Assembly (NCBI GenBank): GCA_023053575.1
Contig: JAKZAP010000003.1
Location: 1,836,561-1,900,560, forward strand
DNA length: 64,000 nucleotides
Origin: Branchinecta lynchi
Taxonomy: Eukaryota > Arthropoda > Branchiopoda > Anostraca > Branchinectidae
Direction of reading: 5' to 3'
Of this stretch, positions 10,110 to 20,061 are shown in pieces. Each line of letters begins with the position of its first letter. The stretch's first letter is position 1. The notes under the pieces were generated by a model, which was not told the DNA's origin, ran no database searches, and saw only the letters and a list, made by a program, of their open reading frames with translations. The position numbers and the translations under genes were made by a program.

Positions 10110-10905
10110 TGAAAAACAAGACCAAAGGTTTCGAGGGGATCCCAAAATTTAATATTTGCTCCCGACAATTCGGTCTTGTAGATATTCGGTCTTCAACAGA
10201 CTTCTTAAACATTTTTACTTTTAAAATTTACAAACAGGTTAAGGCCAATGGTAATAATGGGAGAAGACCGAGTTCATATTTGACAGTGCAAACCGAATAC
10301 GCCAGCTAAATTTCAACAAGTTCAGATATGTTCAGATATCCGTTTTGCGCTGTCAAATATTCAAATACGGATTCAGTAAATGGTTTACCATATAGACTAC
10401 GTCGTATCTCCTTCCTTCCTTACTTCTGCCCAACTTCCGGTTTCGGCCGGATTTCGGACAAACTACTTATCTGGCAAAAACTAAAGCTCAAAAACGAATT
10501 CAGCATGTCTCCTTACCCCTACATCCAACCTCTAATCAACTTCAGATTAAACTTTTACTTTTAACAAATTTTCCGGTTTCAGCCGGATTCCGCACGATCT
10601 ATACGTCCGGTGAGAAAATGATTGTCATATGTGAATTCAGCATGTCTTCTTACCCGCAAATCGAACATCTTATCAAATTTAAATAAAACTTTTACTTTTA
10701 ACAAATTCTCAGGCTTTGGCCGGATTCCGCACGAACTAATTGTCCGGCGAGAAAGCAAATTTCATATTCCGACTCAGCACGTCTGCTTGCCCCTAAATCG
10801 AACCTCGAATCAACTTCATATTAAACTTTTACCTTTCACAAATTTTCCGGTTTTCGCCGGATTCCGGGTGAAACCCTCCACTCACCAACTACCCTCAAGG
10901 AGATG
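10110..10905 (-). mobile_element. 135-bp-unit element, reverse copy
   Basis: It begins ACAAGACCAAAGGTTTCGA, the end seen in reverse at 45291-46210 and 53033-53955, and holds repeated units around CCGGATTCCGC and TTAAACTTTTACTTTTAAC. A foldback piece (10271-10375) is inserted. The stop-free stretch at 10622-11146 is repeat sequence, not a gene. Confidence 0.7.
10271..10375. mobile_element. Small inverted repeat of the GCAAAACGGAT foldback family
   Basis: Ends TATTTGACAGTGCAAACCGA and, inverted, TATTTGACAGCGCAAAACGG, around a centre of AGATATGTTCAGATAT. Confidence 0.65.
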
Positions 10906-10914
10906 TTTCTTTAA

Positions 10915-11566
10915 AGTTCAATGGGTACATCAAACTACCCCAATCCCACTCTGTAACTACCTAGGAACAATGCTTACCCCCCCAGATCAACAGTTTCCTC
11001 TCTGTGATATTTCAAAGCGTAATTTTTTGGGCCAGTACATGCTAAATTTACTAGCTTGGACAAAGATAAAAGTGATGTTTCTTGAAATACCTAGTAGATC
11101 TTTTATTTTGTGCATAAATCAGCTTGTATATTTCATATTTGAATAGGTTATTTCTTTTTGAATGATTTGTGTAGCTATGTTATTTTTTTATAAGCTTACT
11201 GTATATTCTGGAACATTTTATAAAGCAAGCTAATCAAGCTTCACAACACTATTCCACAAAGAAAACTATTAATAAGCAGTTTAAGCCATGGGACTTCAGA
11301 TGCAACACTAGAACAATCACTTAAACTGCATCTGTGGCTTGAAATCTCAAATATATTCTTTTCTTTCAAGCATTGCTGGGAGTTTTTGAATTTCTTGCCC
11401 ACGATATCCCAGCTCCTAAGATTCGGATCTCCGAAATGCCAGAGAGGTAAAGACAACGGATAACAAGAAAACGGCCGATTTTCGTAGCGCCTTCTACAGG
11501 AAGTCGGAAATGTTTATTTGTGAAGCATTTAATACAAAGTAAAGCATTAGAAGTGTCCATTGTGCT
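10915..11566. mobile_element. TTAA-flanked 652-bp element, copy A
   Basis: TTAA on both sides (10911-10914 and 11567-11570). Ends AGTTCAATGGGTACATC and, inverted, AGCACAATGGACACTTC. Nearly identical throughout to 24534-25193. TTAA duplications are characteristic of piggyBac and Kolobok elements. A minus-strand reading frame starting MDTSNALLCIKCF is shared with copy B but is frameshifted here near 11397. Confidence 0.75.
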
Positions 11567-11879
11567 TTAACCGATTTTTAAACTGCGGTACACTTTCCGC
11601 TTCTCGAATTGAGTCTGGAAAAGTATTCCAGACCACCGTACCTGAATGCCATGCCACATGACTAAAACTACCCGTACTTCTTGGCTCACTTACCAGGTCT
11701 CCAGCATAAAATCATCCGTCATAAAATGAGTTAAAACGAAACAAAATACTAAAAACATAAGGCGCGAAACCATTCAGACTCTGAAACACAAAAATACCAA
11801 TTTGGAAATCTCTAGTTAGACCTACCTTCAAAATCCTAAGTTTCCTAAAAATTGACTCAGTACTTAAAAGTGGGCCACG

Positions 11880-13060
11880 AATAAAGCCAGTTCAATGAGC
11901 ATATAGCTGCCCCTTGAAATGACGACGTTTCCCTAGAGCAGTTCTACGTTCCATGTCCTTTGGTATTTTGCTGAGGCGTTCTCTGTCGGTAAACTGAGGA
12001 ACCGCGACCAATCCTTCATTTTGAAAGATTAGATGGCGTTGGCAGTCCCTAATTAATGAACGTGTCCGAAAGCTTTTTGGTGCTGTAAATGCTGCATTTT
12101 CTTTTCTTTTTTGTCCGAAAGCTGTTACCTTTTTTTCTTCTCTGACACTTCTAGAATTCGACAAAGCCTCTCTATTCGTCCCACACGGGTGCCGCAGCGG
12201 TGACGTCTTCCCATTCAGGTACTAGCAAGGTACCAGCCGTCCTCAGATCTCGGTCATCTGTTCGCCTCAATGTGTTTTTGGGGCGGCCTCGCTTTCTTCT
12301 CCCGTCTGGCGTCCACTCGTAGGTTGTTCGAGGAAGGCGGCTCTCATCCATACGAAGGACGTGTCCGAGGTATGTCCACCGCCTTCTTTTCAGCAGCTCG
12401 ATGACTGACGGCTGACCTGTTTTCCTGCGTATATCTGCATTGCTATATCTGCGTGCCGCATTCTGCTAGGGCAGAAATACAATGGTTACGAAGCTTCCCT
12501 CCTCCTATTAAGACTTGAGCCACTCCATGTCCGCCGGGAAAACTTTACGTTTTGGCCGATCAATCCTTGCCAGTGAAAAACACAGAGATATTCTGCCCGA
12601 TCTAGCACCGGTGACAGGACGGACACGGCATCAAAATCTCCTTGTGCCAGTTAAATGTCGCACAAACCGGTATTCAAATTCCTTTGTAATACATTTCACT
12701 GAGAAGATTAACAAAAAACAAGTGAATTCTAAGTGATTTATTTTCTTTCATGTAATAATTGTATATATTCAAGTATTTTACTCAGTTATTCAAGTGTTTA
12801 AATGTAATGGTCGACGTATTTAGTGCCATGTCGGCGCTACGAGTTGGATCAATAAACATATCTATCTATCTATCTATTGGTGATTTTTTGTTGCCAGCTT
12901 ATATTTAAGATTCTGAGGCTCATGTTTTCAAATGCGAGGATCCTTTTTTCCAGCTGGGTATTTATTTTCCAGCATTCACTTGCGTAAAGGAGTGTCGAAA
13001 GTACACTGCTGTTGAAGAGTTCTCCAAATAGGTTTCAATTGCGAAAACGAGTTGTCTACC
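11880..13060 (-). mobile_element. RTE-like LINE C-terminus, interrupted by another LINE end
   Basis: Minus-strand segment 13060-12879 encodes STLLYASECWKINTQLEKR, then LRILNISWQQKITN. Segment 12441-12172 continues with ADIRRKTGQPSVIELLKRRR, WTYLGHVLRMDESRLPR, GRRKRGRPKNTLRRTDDRDL and a stop at 12172-12174. The W-LGH-RM and GRPK-T-RRT motifs mark the C-terminal domain of RTE-type LINEs. The two halves are contiguous in protein space but separated by about 437 bp of foreign sequence. No reverse transcriptase core remains. Confidence 0.75.
12442..12878 (+). mobile_element. CR1/L2-like LINE 3' end nested in the RTE-like LINE
   Basis: It encodes FGRSILASEKHRDILPD and NRYSNSFVIHFTEKINKK before a stop, like the minus-strand copy at 4151-4420, then ends in AATAAACA and a (TCTA)n tail. 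It splits the RTE-like reading frame exactly between ITN and ADI, so it inserted later. Confidence 0.7.
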
Positions 13061-13084
13061 TATTATGTCACCGTAAGCTCCCGG

Positions 13085-13397
13085 AGACTAGGCGAACCCA
13101 CTCCCGGCATCTTGCTCATATTTATATAAATGGTTTAGATCAGTGGTTCCAACGTTTGCACACGGCGCACCCCTAATACAGGTTCAAAAACGTTGTGTAG
13201 AACCCCCTTTTTGACGAATTTTTCTTTTAGTAACTATAGGCTATCTGTTACCACCATCAGAACGTAAAAAAGACGATACTTATATTTCAGCGACCAGGCA
13301 TAGACGTGTATCTGAAACTGCGCTCGATGGGGTGTCTGATCTAAAGAACAATATTGTCAAAAGACTCCTCACGATTGTGGCGAGATCTTAAAACAGG
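13085..13397. mobile_element. hAT element left end (CAGTGGTTCC), duplicated at 23043-23411
   Basis: The terminus CAGTGGTTCCAACG starts at 13141, preceded by GTTTAGAT (13133-13140). 13085-13397 matches 23043-23316 at high identity, including the flank CTCCCGGCATCTTGC. The right half is missing here. Confidence 0.7.
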
Positions 13398-13959
13398 TTT
13401 CAATCTATTGAAGGCACCTGTTGCTTGTCCGATTCTACGTTTTATCTCAACTCTACGCTGTATCTCTTTGGTATTCTACACTTCTAGAATACCAATGAAT
13501 TAGCTGTATGAAGCTGACAAAATAGATCAGCTACTGATAGCCAACCTTCTTATCTTTCCTTTCTTCGTTGGCCATGATCGCCAGTTGTCTTAGAATTTGG
13601 AATGTTTGCCGAATTGTCAGTTGTCTTTTTGAATTTTTTATGTTTGCCGCCGAAAACACTGAGAGAATCGCCGTACTCCCCAGTTTCTTCTTGAAAATTC
13701 AGCATAAAATTTAGCATTCTTGCTGAATTTTTCGATGAACTTTATGCTGAATTAATACTGCATGAATTGAGCGAAAATTTAAGTCCGAAAGCGAAATACT
13801 GAATTAATTCAGCATTTTCGCTCGTTTCGGACACGTTCAATATCAAGCGCAACTGTAACTGCTCTCTGTTGGGCTTCTTTTGAGTAGTTCTAAATATGCC
13901 GATATTGGCATCAGATGGCGTTGACATGCACATATTTCATCGCTACAGGCGTTTATCGT

Positions 13960-13967
13960 GCTCCAAC
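13960..13967. repeat. Target-site duplication, left, of the hAT element
   Basis: GCTCCAAC, repeated exactly at 18239-18246. An 8-bp duplication is the hAT hallmark. Confidence 0.9.
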
Positions 13968-14674
13968 TAGTCCCCGACGCCGCGCCGAAAACCGGCGGCC
14001 CGCCGCCGAAAATTCCCCGGCGGCCCGCCGCCACCGCACATTCGGCGCGCCGACGCCGCCGCCGTTCCACCGGCGGCGGCGGCCCGCCGACAGTCTCTCG
14101 CGCCGTTGTAGTTACATGTTCCGAATTAGGAATAGGCATTACCCAAAACATAATTTAGTTCCACCGATCATTAATTTATCACTACAATCCTAAACCATAA
14201 ACCTTACACTACGTCCATCTGTCGAGAGTTTGACACACTGAGATGTAACGTAGGTTTGCAATCCGAGAAGAAAGAGAAGAATTTAAGAATATAGTCTGTC
14301 AACAACCACAACATGGATTAACAGAAAATAATTTTGATTTGGACAAGTATGTATGCAGTCCTGCATGTTTTTCGTTAGACTAAATTAGGATGACATAGAA
14401 TTGGCATTTCTGCTACCAAGAGGCATTACTAGTGAAATTTTTAGGGGGTTGTCATGTTAATTGAAGTTGATTATTAATTGTGCCATCAACATGGAAGGAA
14501 AGGAGGTGTCCGTTCTTTGAAGTTATTTTTGTAGGTTGGTTGGTTTTAATATAGGCATCTGGGTACCCAACAGGAGTCGCAGCTGAAGAGGCTTCAAATG
14601 ACACCCCCTTTCTGCCAGTTTCTGCACCAAGTTCTGTTTTTTTTTTCTTCTTCTATGTAATGAAAAGCTGTAGC

Positions 14675-14951
14675 CTTGAGCAGTCATACACAAATCCCCA
14701 ATTCTTGGGCAGGTTGCCCCAACCTATGGGCATGGTGCTCACGCGCTGGAGCACAATGCCAGGAGCAAGGGCACAGTATCCCCATAAAATCTGTTTGGGA
14801 AAGAAATTGTCATATCAGATTTTCAATTCAGCAGATTTTTATGGGGTACTGTACCCTTGCTCCGGGGCATGGTGCCACAGTGTGTGAGCACCATGCCCAT
14901 ACGTTGGGGCACCCTGTCCAAAAATTGAGGATTTGTGTATGACTGGTCAAG
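14675..14951. mobile_element. Foldback insert in the hAT 5' region, arms of about 119 nt
   Basis: Arms 14675-14793 and 14832-14951 are imperfect reverse complements with a 38-nt loop. Matching words include CAGTCATACACAAATCC, ATGGGCATGGTGCTCAC and GAGCAAGG. No protein signal. Its RNA would form a long hairpin. Confidence 0.85.
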
Positions 14952-15154
14952 ACCATCTGGCACACACACAACTCCCAAGTCTTAAAATTCTCTGGGTTTG
15001 GCAGTTGACAGTAATTTTTGTGTTGGCAGATTCAGGGTTTACCAGGCCCAGGCTCCCTATTCAATAAAAGGTTGCAAACCCAAAAATTTCATTCCTGGAT
15101 GTGTAATCAGGTAAGACATTTTTTGTTGATAGTTACCATAGTTTACATTAGATA

Positions 15155-15479
15155 CAGTAGAGGCATGCTTATTTGAACACCTCTATAAATTTTTCCATAA
15201 TTTAGTTTTGTTTCTTATATATAAAACAGTCAAACAGAAAGAGAAAATAACAAACTTGGTATCAGTGAACAACTAACTATTTCAGCAAACCATTTAGAAG
15301 AAACAGAAGTAAATAATGCCCAAAAGATTCAAATTTGATTAAAAATCCGGTTTTATCTGGATGCGAATGAAACATTTTGGCAAGTATTTTTGCAGTAAAA
15401 GTTGCCTTTTATGGGTTTCAGGGTTTTCTTCACCGACCGTTCACTTTCAACAGACGTTTAAATAAGCATACCTCTACGG
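15155..15479. mobile_element. 325-bp TA-flanked MITE (pogo/Tigger type) in the hAT 5' region
   Basis: Ends CAGTAGAGGCATGCTTATTT and, inverted, CCGTAGAGGTATGCTTATTT, flanked by TA on both sides. The same ends occur at 20062-20803, 39467-41000 and 55517-56099. CAGTAG ends with TA targets fit the Tc1/mariner-pogo group. Confidence 0.75.
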
Positions 15480-15531
15480 TAGCTTCAAATTTAGAAACAT
15501 TTTCACTCTAAGTTATTATTTTATTTCAGAC

Positions 15532-17820
15532 ATGACCAACCTGCTTTCAATGAGAGAGTTTGCTGATGAACCTGCAAGTCACTTCCATGTCATCATTTCC
15601 AAAGCAAGAAAGTCTGCATCATGGGATTTTTTTGGAGAGCTGCAGATGAAGAAGGGTTCTGTTGTAAAAATTGTTGATAGAGATCACCATTACTGTAAGC
15701 TGTGCTTAAGTGGAGTGGAAAAGCAAAAGCCGCTCAGGAATGTTTATAAGAACCTGACCAAGTACAAGAAAGGTGTGAGTACAGGAAACTTCATATCTCA
15801 TCTGAAATCTGCACATGAAGCACATGATGATGTTATGAGAAGCTTTAAGTTGGAACCAAAATGTGATGCAAGTTCTAAGCAGTCTCCAGTATCTGTTTTG
15901 TCTAACAATGGATTCAAAGCCTTCAGAGATGGAGCCCGGTCCAATGCAAGTATGGGTAAAGATGCCAAACATCTTCTTGGTAGAGATATTGCTCTTCTGT
16001 GTAGCAAAGATTGTCTTCCATTCAATTTGGTAAATGGTAGTGGATTTCGTGACTTTTGTGCAAAGTACGATATAGTTGCAGATCCGAAAGACCTACCTTC
16101 TGATAGAAATATTGCAACTACATGTTTACAAGACGTTTATGATGCAACGTTCAGCTCTGTCAAGAAGTTGATAAATATGGAGTCTGAACTGGCAACTAAC
16201 TCAGCAGCACTGGCTTTAGATATATGGACTGACTGCCATCGACATTTGAGCTATCAGTGTCACCGGCTCATTTATCTCAACCAAGATTTCACAATGAGGA
16301 ATATTACTCTTACAACCAGCTGCTTTGGTACTGATAGACATACTTCTGAAAACATTCGGAAGGACTTCCGTAGTGCACTGAAGTTATTTGACATTACTGG
16401 AAAAAACCTGACTGTGCTTAGGGACAAGGGCTCCAATGTAGTCAGGGCATGCTACCTGGATAGAGCTGACACCAAATCCCGTGATTGTGTTGCTCACGGC
16501 TTGCATAACCTACTAACAGTAGATGGGATTGCTAAAGTTGTTGAGATTGATAGCTTGGTGAGGAAGTCACGCTTGATTGTGAAAGCTCTGAGTTTCAGAG
16601 GGGCTGAACTTAATAAAGAGATTGACTTTGAACGCTCTGAAAGTTTCTTTGCCCTAGAAGACTTCAGCGATCTTGATGAAATGCTTGATGCGGATGACCA
16701 GTTACCGATAGTTCAAGTAGCAGAAGCAATTCCACAAATCCCCTCTGGGAAAGATCAATATACATCTCTAAAGCGTGACCTGCCTACACGTTGGAATGCC
16801 ACGTTTGCAATGATGCAGAGCATCCTGACACACAGGCGCCCACTTTCGACCATGCTCTGCAAAGTAGGTAGATCTGACCTTGTCCTTGATGATGAAGAAA
16901 TCGATTTGATGACATCCGTGTGTTCTCTTCTGTCACATTTCTCAGTCACTGTTCAAGCAATAGAGGGTGAGTTTTTCCCAACTCTAAATCTAGCTCTCTT
17001 GTGCCGAGGAATATTGAAGTCACACCTTGAGGATCAACCAGATGATAGTGCCTGTATTTTGACTCAAAAAGAAAAATTACGTGCCCGATTTGACTTCCGA
17101 TTCCCTAGGGATGATTTTATGGTTGCAGCCGCCCTCCTTGATTTCGAGACATGCCGGATCGGGGAAATTGACGATCACTTGTCACTACACGCCCCTCCTC
17201 TTAATAGACGTGAATTTTTGTTCAAGATGATCAAAGCCTCTGTATCAATTTCTGAGGTTAAGAGGTTCTGTGCCAGAACAGCTGCTTGTTCGCCTGAGCC
17301 ATCCCCTAGTCAGGGTTCAAGACCTGTATCGAGAGTACTGTCCTATGAAGAAGAAAGATCCATAGAAGAAGACGAAGAAGATGTGATAATTGGTGAAAGT
17401 GAAGGAAAGACCAGTGGGGTCTCGAATTTCATTTCTCCACCCATGTCATTGAAAAGAAGATTGTTGCAACAGGCTCAACCTGACCCGAATGAAGTTAACA
17501 ATGAAGAAACTGATTTGGCTATTCGACGACAAATTGATATGTACTTCACGTTAGCGATCGAGGCAGTCCGCTTAAACTCTTTCTCCGATGGAAATTCCAC
17601 TCTGTCATTCTGGAAAGCATATGCAATGCAACTACCTTGGGTTGCTGTTTATGCAAGACAAGTTCTTGCCATACCTGCAACAAGTGCAGCCGCGGAAAGG
17701 GTTTTCAGCACAACTGGACTGATTGTTAGTGCCAAAAGATCTATGCTTGCCCCTCACCGAGTCAACAAGCTCCAGTTTATCCATGATAATTATTGCATTG
17801 TAAAGGAGATGTTGAAATAG
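15532..17820 (+). CDS. hAT family transposase with N-terminal BED-type zinc finger (762 aa)
   Basis: It cuts and reinserts the flanking hAT element by binding its ends. An N-terminal zinc finger reads C55-x2-C58 and H90-x4-H95 (YCKLC, FISHLKSAH). Candidate catalytic acids are D230 in ALDIWTD, D298 in LRDKGSN and an acidic residue in the middle region. CVAH (319-322) is the hAT C-x2-H motif, and PTRWNATF is the conserved RW segment. The C-terminal dimerisation domain is textbook: LSFWKAY, PWVAVYARQVLAIPATSAAA, then ERVFSTTGLIVS with E722. A splice acceptor TTTTATTTCAG lies just before the ATG, so a 5' untranslated exon is likely. ATTAAA at 17851-17856 may signal polyadenylation. The frame has no stops or frameshifts, so it may be active. 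A domesticated gene is less likely given the intact ends. Confidence 0.95.
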   Translation: MTNLLSMREFADEPASHFHVIISKARKSASWDFFGELQMKKGSVVKIVDRDHHYCKLCLSGVEKQKPLRNVYKNLTKYKKGVSTGNFISHLKSAHEAHDDVMRSFKLEPKCDASSKQSPVSVLSNNGFKAFRDGARSNASMGKDAKHLLGRDIALLCSKDCLPFNLVNGSGFRDFCAKYDIVADPKDLPSDRNIATTCLQDVYDATFSSVKKLINMESELATNSAALALDIWTDCHRHLSYQCHRLIYLNQDFTMRNITLTTSCFGTDRHTSENIRKDFRSALKLFDITGKNLTVLRDKGSNVVRACYLDRADTKSRDCVAHGLHNLLTVDGIAKVVEIDSLVRKSRLIVKALSFRGAELNKEIDFERSESFFALEDFSDLDEMLDADDQLPIVQVAEAIPQIPSGKDQYTSLKRDLPTRWNATFAMMQSILTHRRPLSTMLCKVGRSDLVLDDEEIDLMTSVCSLLSHFSVTVQAIEGEFFPTLNLALLCRGILKSHLEDQPDDSACILTQKEKLRARFDFRFPRDDFMVAAALLDFETCRIGEIDDHLSLHAPPLNRREFLFKMIKASVSISEVKRFCARTAACSPEPSPSQGSRPVSRVLSYEEERSIEEDEEDVIIGESEGKTSGVSNFISPPMSLKRRLLQQAQPDPNEVNNEETDLAIRRQIDMYFTLAIEAVRLNSFSDGNSTLSFWKAYAMQLPWVAVYARQVLAIPATSAAAERVFSTTGLIVSAKRSMLAPHRVNKLQFIHDNYCIVKEMLK

Positions 17821-18238
17821 ATATTTCCATGGCATGGCATTTTTTTGCAAATTAAACTTTGTCAAGATCTTGCAATAAGATGACTGAGTTTTATTTTAGG
17901 GTAGCCGAATTTCAAGTGCATACCTGTAGCATACTCATGTTTTGATAGAAAATGTTTCAACTGCTAACTTCGAATTCGAAAGTTGCTTTCAGTACTTCGT
18001 TATTACGTGCATGCAGGTGGACTACCTGTCAAATCTAGAACAGCTATAACAAGAAAAAATCCGAAGCCTTAAAAGTGCCAATTAACTTTTTACGTTGGTA
18101 GTCCTTGCATCAATTAAGAAAATTTCATGGAAAACAGAGAAAAATCGGCGAGACGCCGTTCAAAAATCGGCGCGCCGCCGCCGATGAGAATTGCTCTCGC
18201 CGCCGCCGAAAAAAATTTCGGCGCGGCGTCGGGGACTA

Positions 18239-18246
18239 GCTCCAAC
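18239..18246. repeat. Target-site duplication, right, of the hAT element
   Basis: GCTCCAAC, identical to 13960-13967. Confidence 0.9.
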
Positions 18247-18870
18247 AAACAGATTGTGGCTCGGAAAGAGCTTTTCCGCGTCCTTTTGTGCGGCTCACTT
18301 GTTCAAGCGCATAAACAGCGGCTGATCTGTTCAGACGGATCAACTGTTTGGGGTTGACGGGAGAATTAAAAAGAAAAACCTAATTCCGAATATTCTTTTT
18401 TTTTTGTAACAAAATATATCAAATTAACGTAAACATCTTGTGAGTTTGTCAAAGTCAAATATAGTTGATTTGTAGTCTTTAGATTTTGGCCGGAAATTCA
18501 AATTTAGCAGCAAAATAACGTCAAAGCAATCAAATTAAAAACTATCTCAAGTATGTAGACATAAAACTGAAGATCCTTTCTCGGATCCTTTTTGCACGGA
18601 ATGGTAACGACGAAAACCTGGATTGCTGTTTATTGACATTTTTATTTATATATTCACTGAAATTATCGCCCAAAAACAGACAAACCGGCGTTTCCGCGAC
18701 ATCTTGTGGCTCGACTGTGTGGCACACAATCGTGTTTCCGCGAAAAGCACTCAGAAGTGTGTGGCCCACAGCTGTGTCACGAAAAACACCTTACGTTACC
18801 TGTCAGAAACGCGTTTAACGCGTCTGGTCCTGCTAACTGTCCAGCAGAAAAGCGAAATATGACACAATAG
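18247..18870. repeat. Dispersed repeat, host of the hAT insertion
   Basis: GATTGTGGCTCGRAAAGAG, TCCGCG and the block CTGTTTATTGACATTTTTAT recur with small changes at 21180-21680. The hAT element landed at its edge. No coding sequence. Confidence 0.55.
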
Positions 18871-18879
18871 CCATAGTTA

Positions 18880-19317
18880 CTCTTAGCTCAGTAAAAGCTG
18901 GGACACTTTTACTTAGTTCCTTAAGTCCTCCTAGATGTCACCCAGAGCTCCAGGTCTGTCTAGCCCTTGTCACCTGTCTGAAGCTGGGCATAAAAACAAC
19001 GAGTTTTACTCTTTTTATCACTTTAATCACCTCATAGACTCTTAAACTGAACAAAAAATATTCACTCCACAAAAAGGGAAACGAAATACAGATCATGAAT
19101 TCAATGGGACGGAAATAGTTCCAGTATACTGGTCAAAATAATCTCGACGAATAATATAAATTTGTACCATCTCTCTTCAATATTAAAATAATATTTACAA
19201 AGTGACATCTCCCAAGGCCCAAGGGTAATATTTACAGCGCAGGGTATCTAGCAATCTGCCCTACCCTGCCAAGCAGACTACGCAATTAGTTCGTACCATC
19301 CCTGTGTGTTCAAGGCC
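18880..19317. other. Intergenic, no gene recognised
   Basis: AT-rich sequence without a convincing ORF or recognised repeat. Confidence 0.4.
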
Positions 19318-19321
19318 TTAA

Positions 19322-19692
19322 AGGACCCCTCTCACTGTTTACTCTTCAACTTACAGTATTTTAATGTATTTGAATACTTTAAAACTAGGCTGTGCTTTCA
19401 ATAAACAACCCACAGTTTTGGCTGTTTTAAGCCTTTTGCGAGACCCGTTGACTTATAGCGACACCAGGGAAACAATTTATACAACCAGTTTTTCTGATGG
19501 AAAAACTTCTCGCAGAAAACGTCAACAGCGTGACACACATCGAAGGTAGCAAAACACGGCAAGTGAGAAAATCAGCGTGGTCTTGTTAGAGGGGTTAGAA
19601 CGTACCGTACGAAATTGGGGTCTCCGGGTTTAGAAATGTATGGAGTAATTACGGAAGTAGGTTGCGTTAGTATTATAGGTAAGACAGGTCCT
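19322..19692. mobile_element. TTAA-flanked 371-bp MITE, copy 1
   Basis: Ends AGGACCCCTCTCACT and, inverted, AGGACCTGTCTTACC, with TTAA on both sides (19318-19321 and 19693-19696). It shares its whole length with 32859-33229 and 41102-41467. The TTAA target fits piggyBac or Kolobok families. Non-coding. Confidence 0.85.
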
Positions 19693-19734
19693 TTAACAGG
19701 TCGCACTATTTATGTCCTAATATCCAAAAATAGT

Positions 19735-19990
19735 TGACGACTTTAAAACTAGGCTCTGCCTAGTTTTACTACACTAGCAGCTTTTGCTGCTTCAAGCCTC
19801 TACCAGATCCTTTGGCTTCGAGCAAAAATACGACTTAACACAAATAAACGGCTTTCTGACCTATAACCTCCTTAGAAAAAATGGTCGGGAGCATAATCTC
19901 GCTAGAAGTTCGATTTAAGGTAATGATGAGTAACGAAAATAGCGCAAGGGGGAATATACCGTATGAAATGTCGGGTCTCGAGTATACGGA
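19735..19990. repeat. Divergent partial copy of the TTAA 371-bp family
   Basis: The words ACTTTAAAACTAGGCTCTGC, GCTGCTTCAAGCCTC and ACCGTATGAAATGTCGGGTC follow the order seen in 19322-19692. Ends lost. Confidence 0.5.
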
Positions 19991-20061
19991 AATGTAGCTG
20001 ACTTATCCGTTTTGCACAGTCAAATATGATTCGCAGTCACCTTGGGCTAAAAGAATATCTA

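Larger units (their letters stand above)
13968..18238 (+). mobile_element. Complete hAT DNA transposon, 4271 bp
   Basis: The terminal inverted repeats agree perfectly for 23 bp, beginning TAGTCCCCGACGCCGCGC; an exact 8-bp target duplication GCTCCAAC flanks them, and one long transposase frame lies inside. Both ends continue into GC-rich subterminal DNA (13968-14108 and 18140-18235) made of CGGCGGC and CGGCGCGCCG words, which are likely transposase-binding sites. The 1.4 kb before the ORF holds two smaller nested elements (14675-14951 and 15155-15479). Identical ends, exact duplication and an open frame point to a recent insertion. It sits inside an older repeat, since sequence after 18246 resembles 21180-21680. 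Confidence 0.93.

Noticed and set aside
10622..11146. 174-codon plus-strand frame
   Set aside because: It crosses a 135-bp-unit element and the TTAA element A; repeated peptides (FSGFGRIP) come from the DNA repeats.
13968..14110. GC-rich island as a CpG-island promoter
   Set aside because: Better explained as the terminal and subterminal part of the hAT element, mirrored at 18140-18238.
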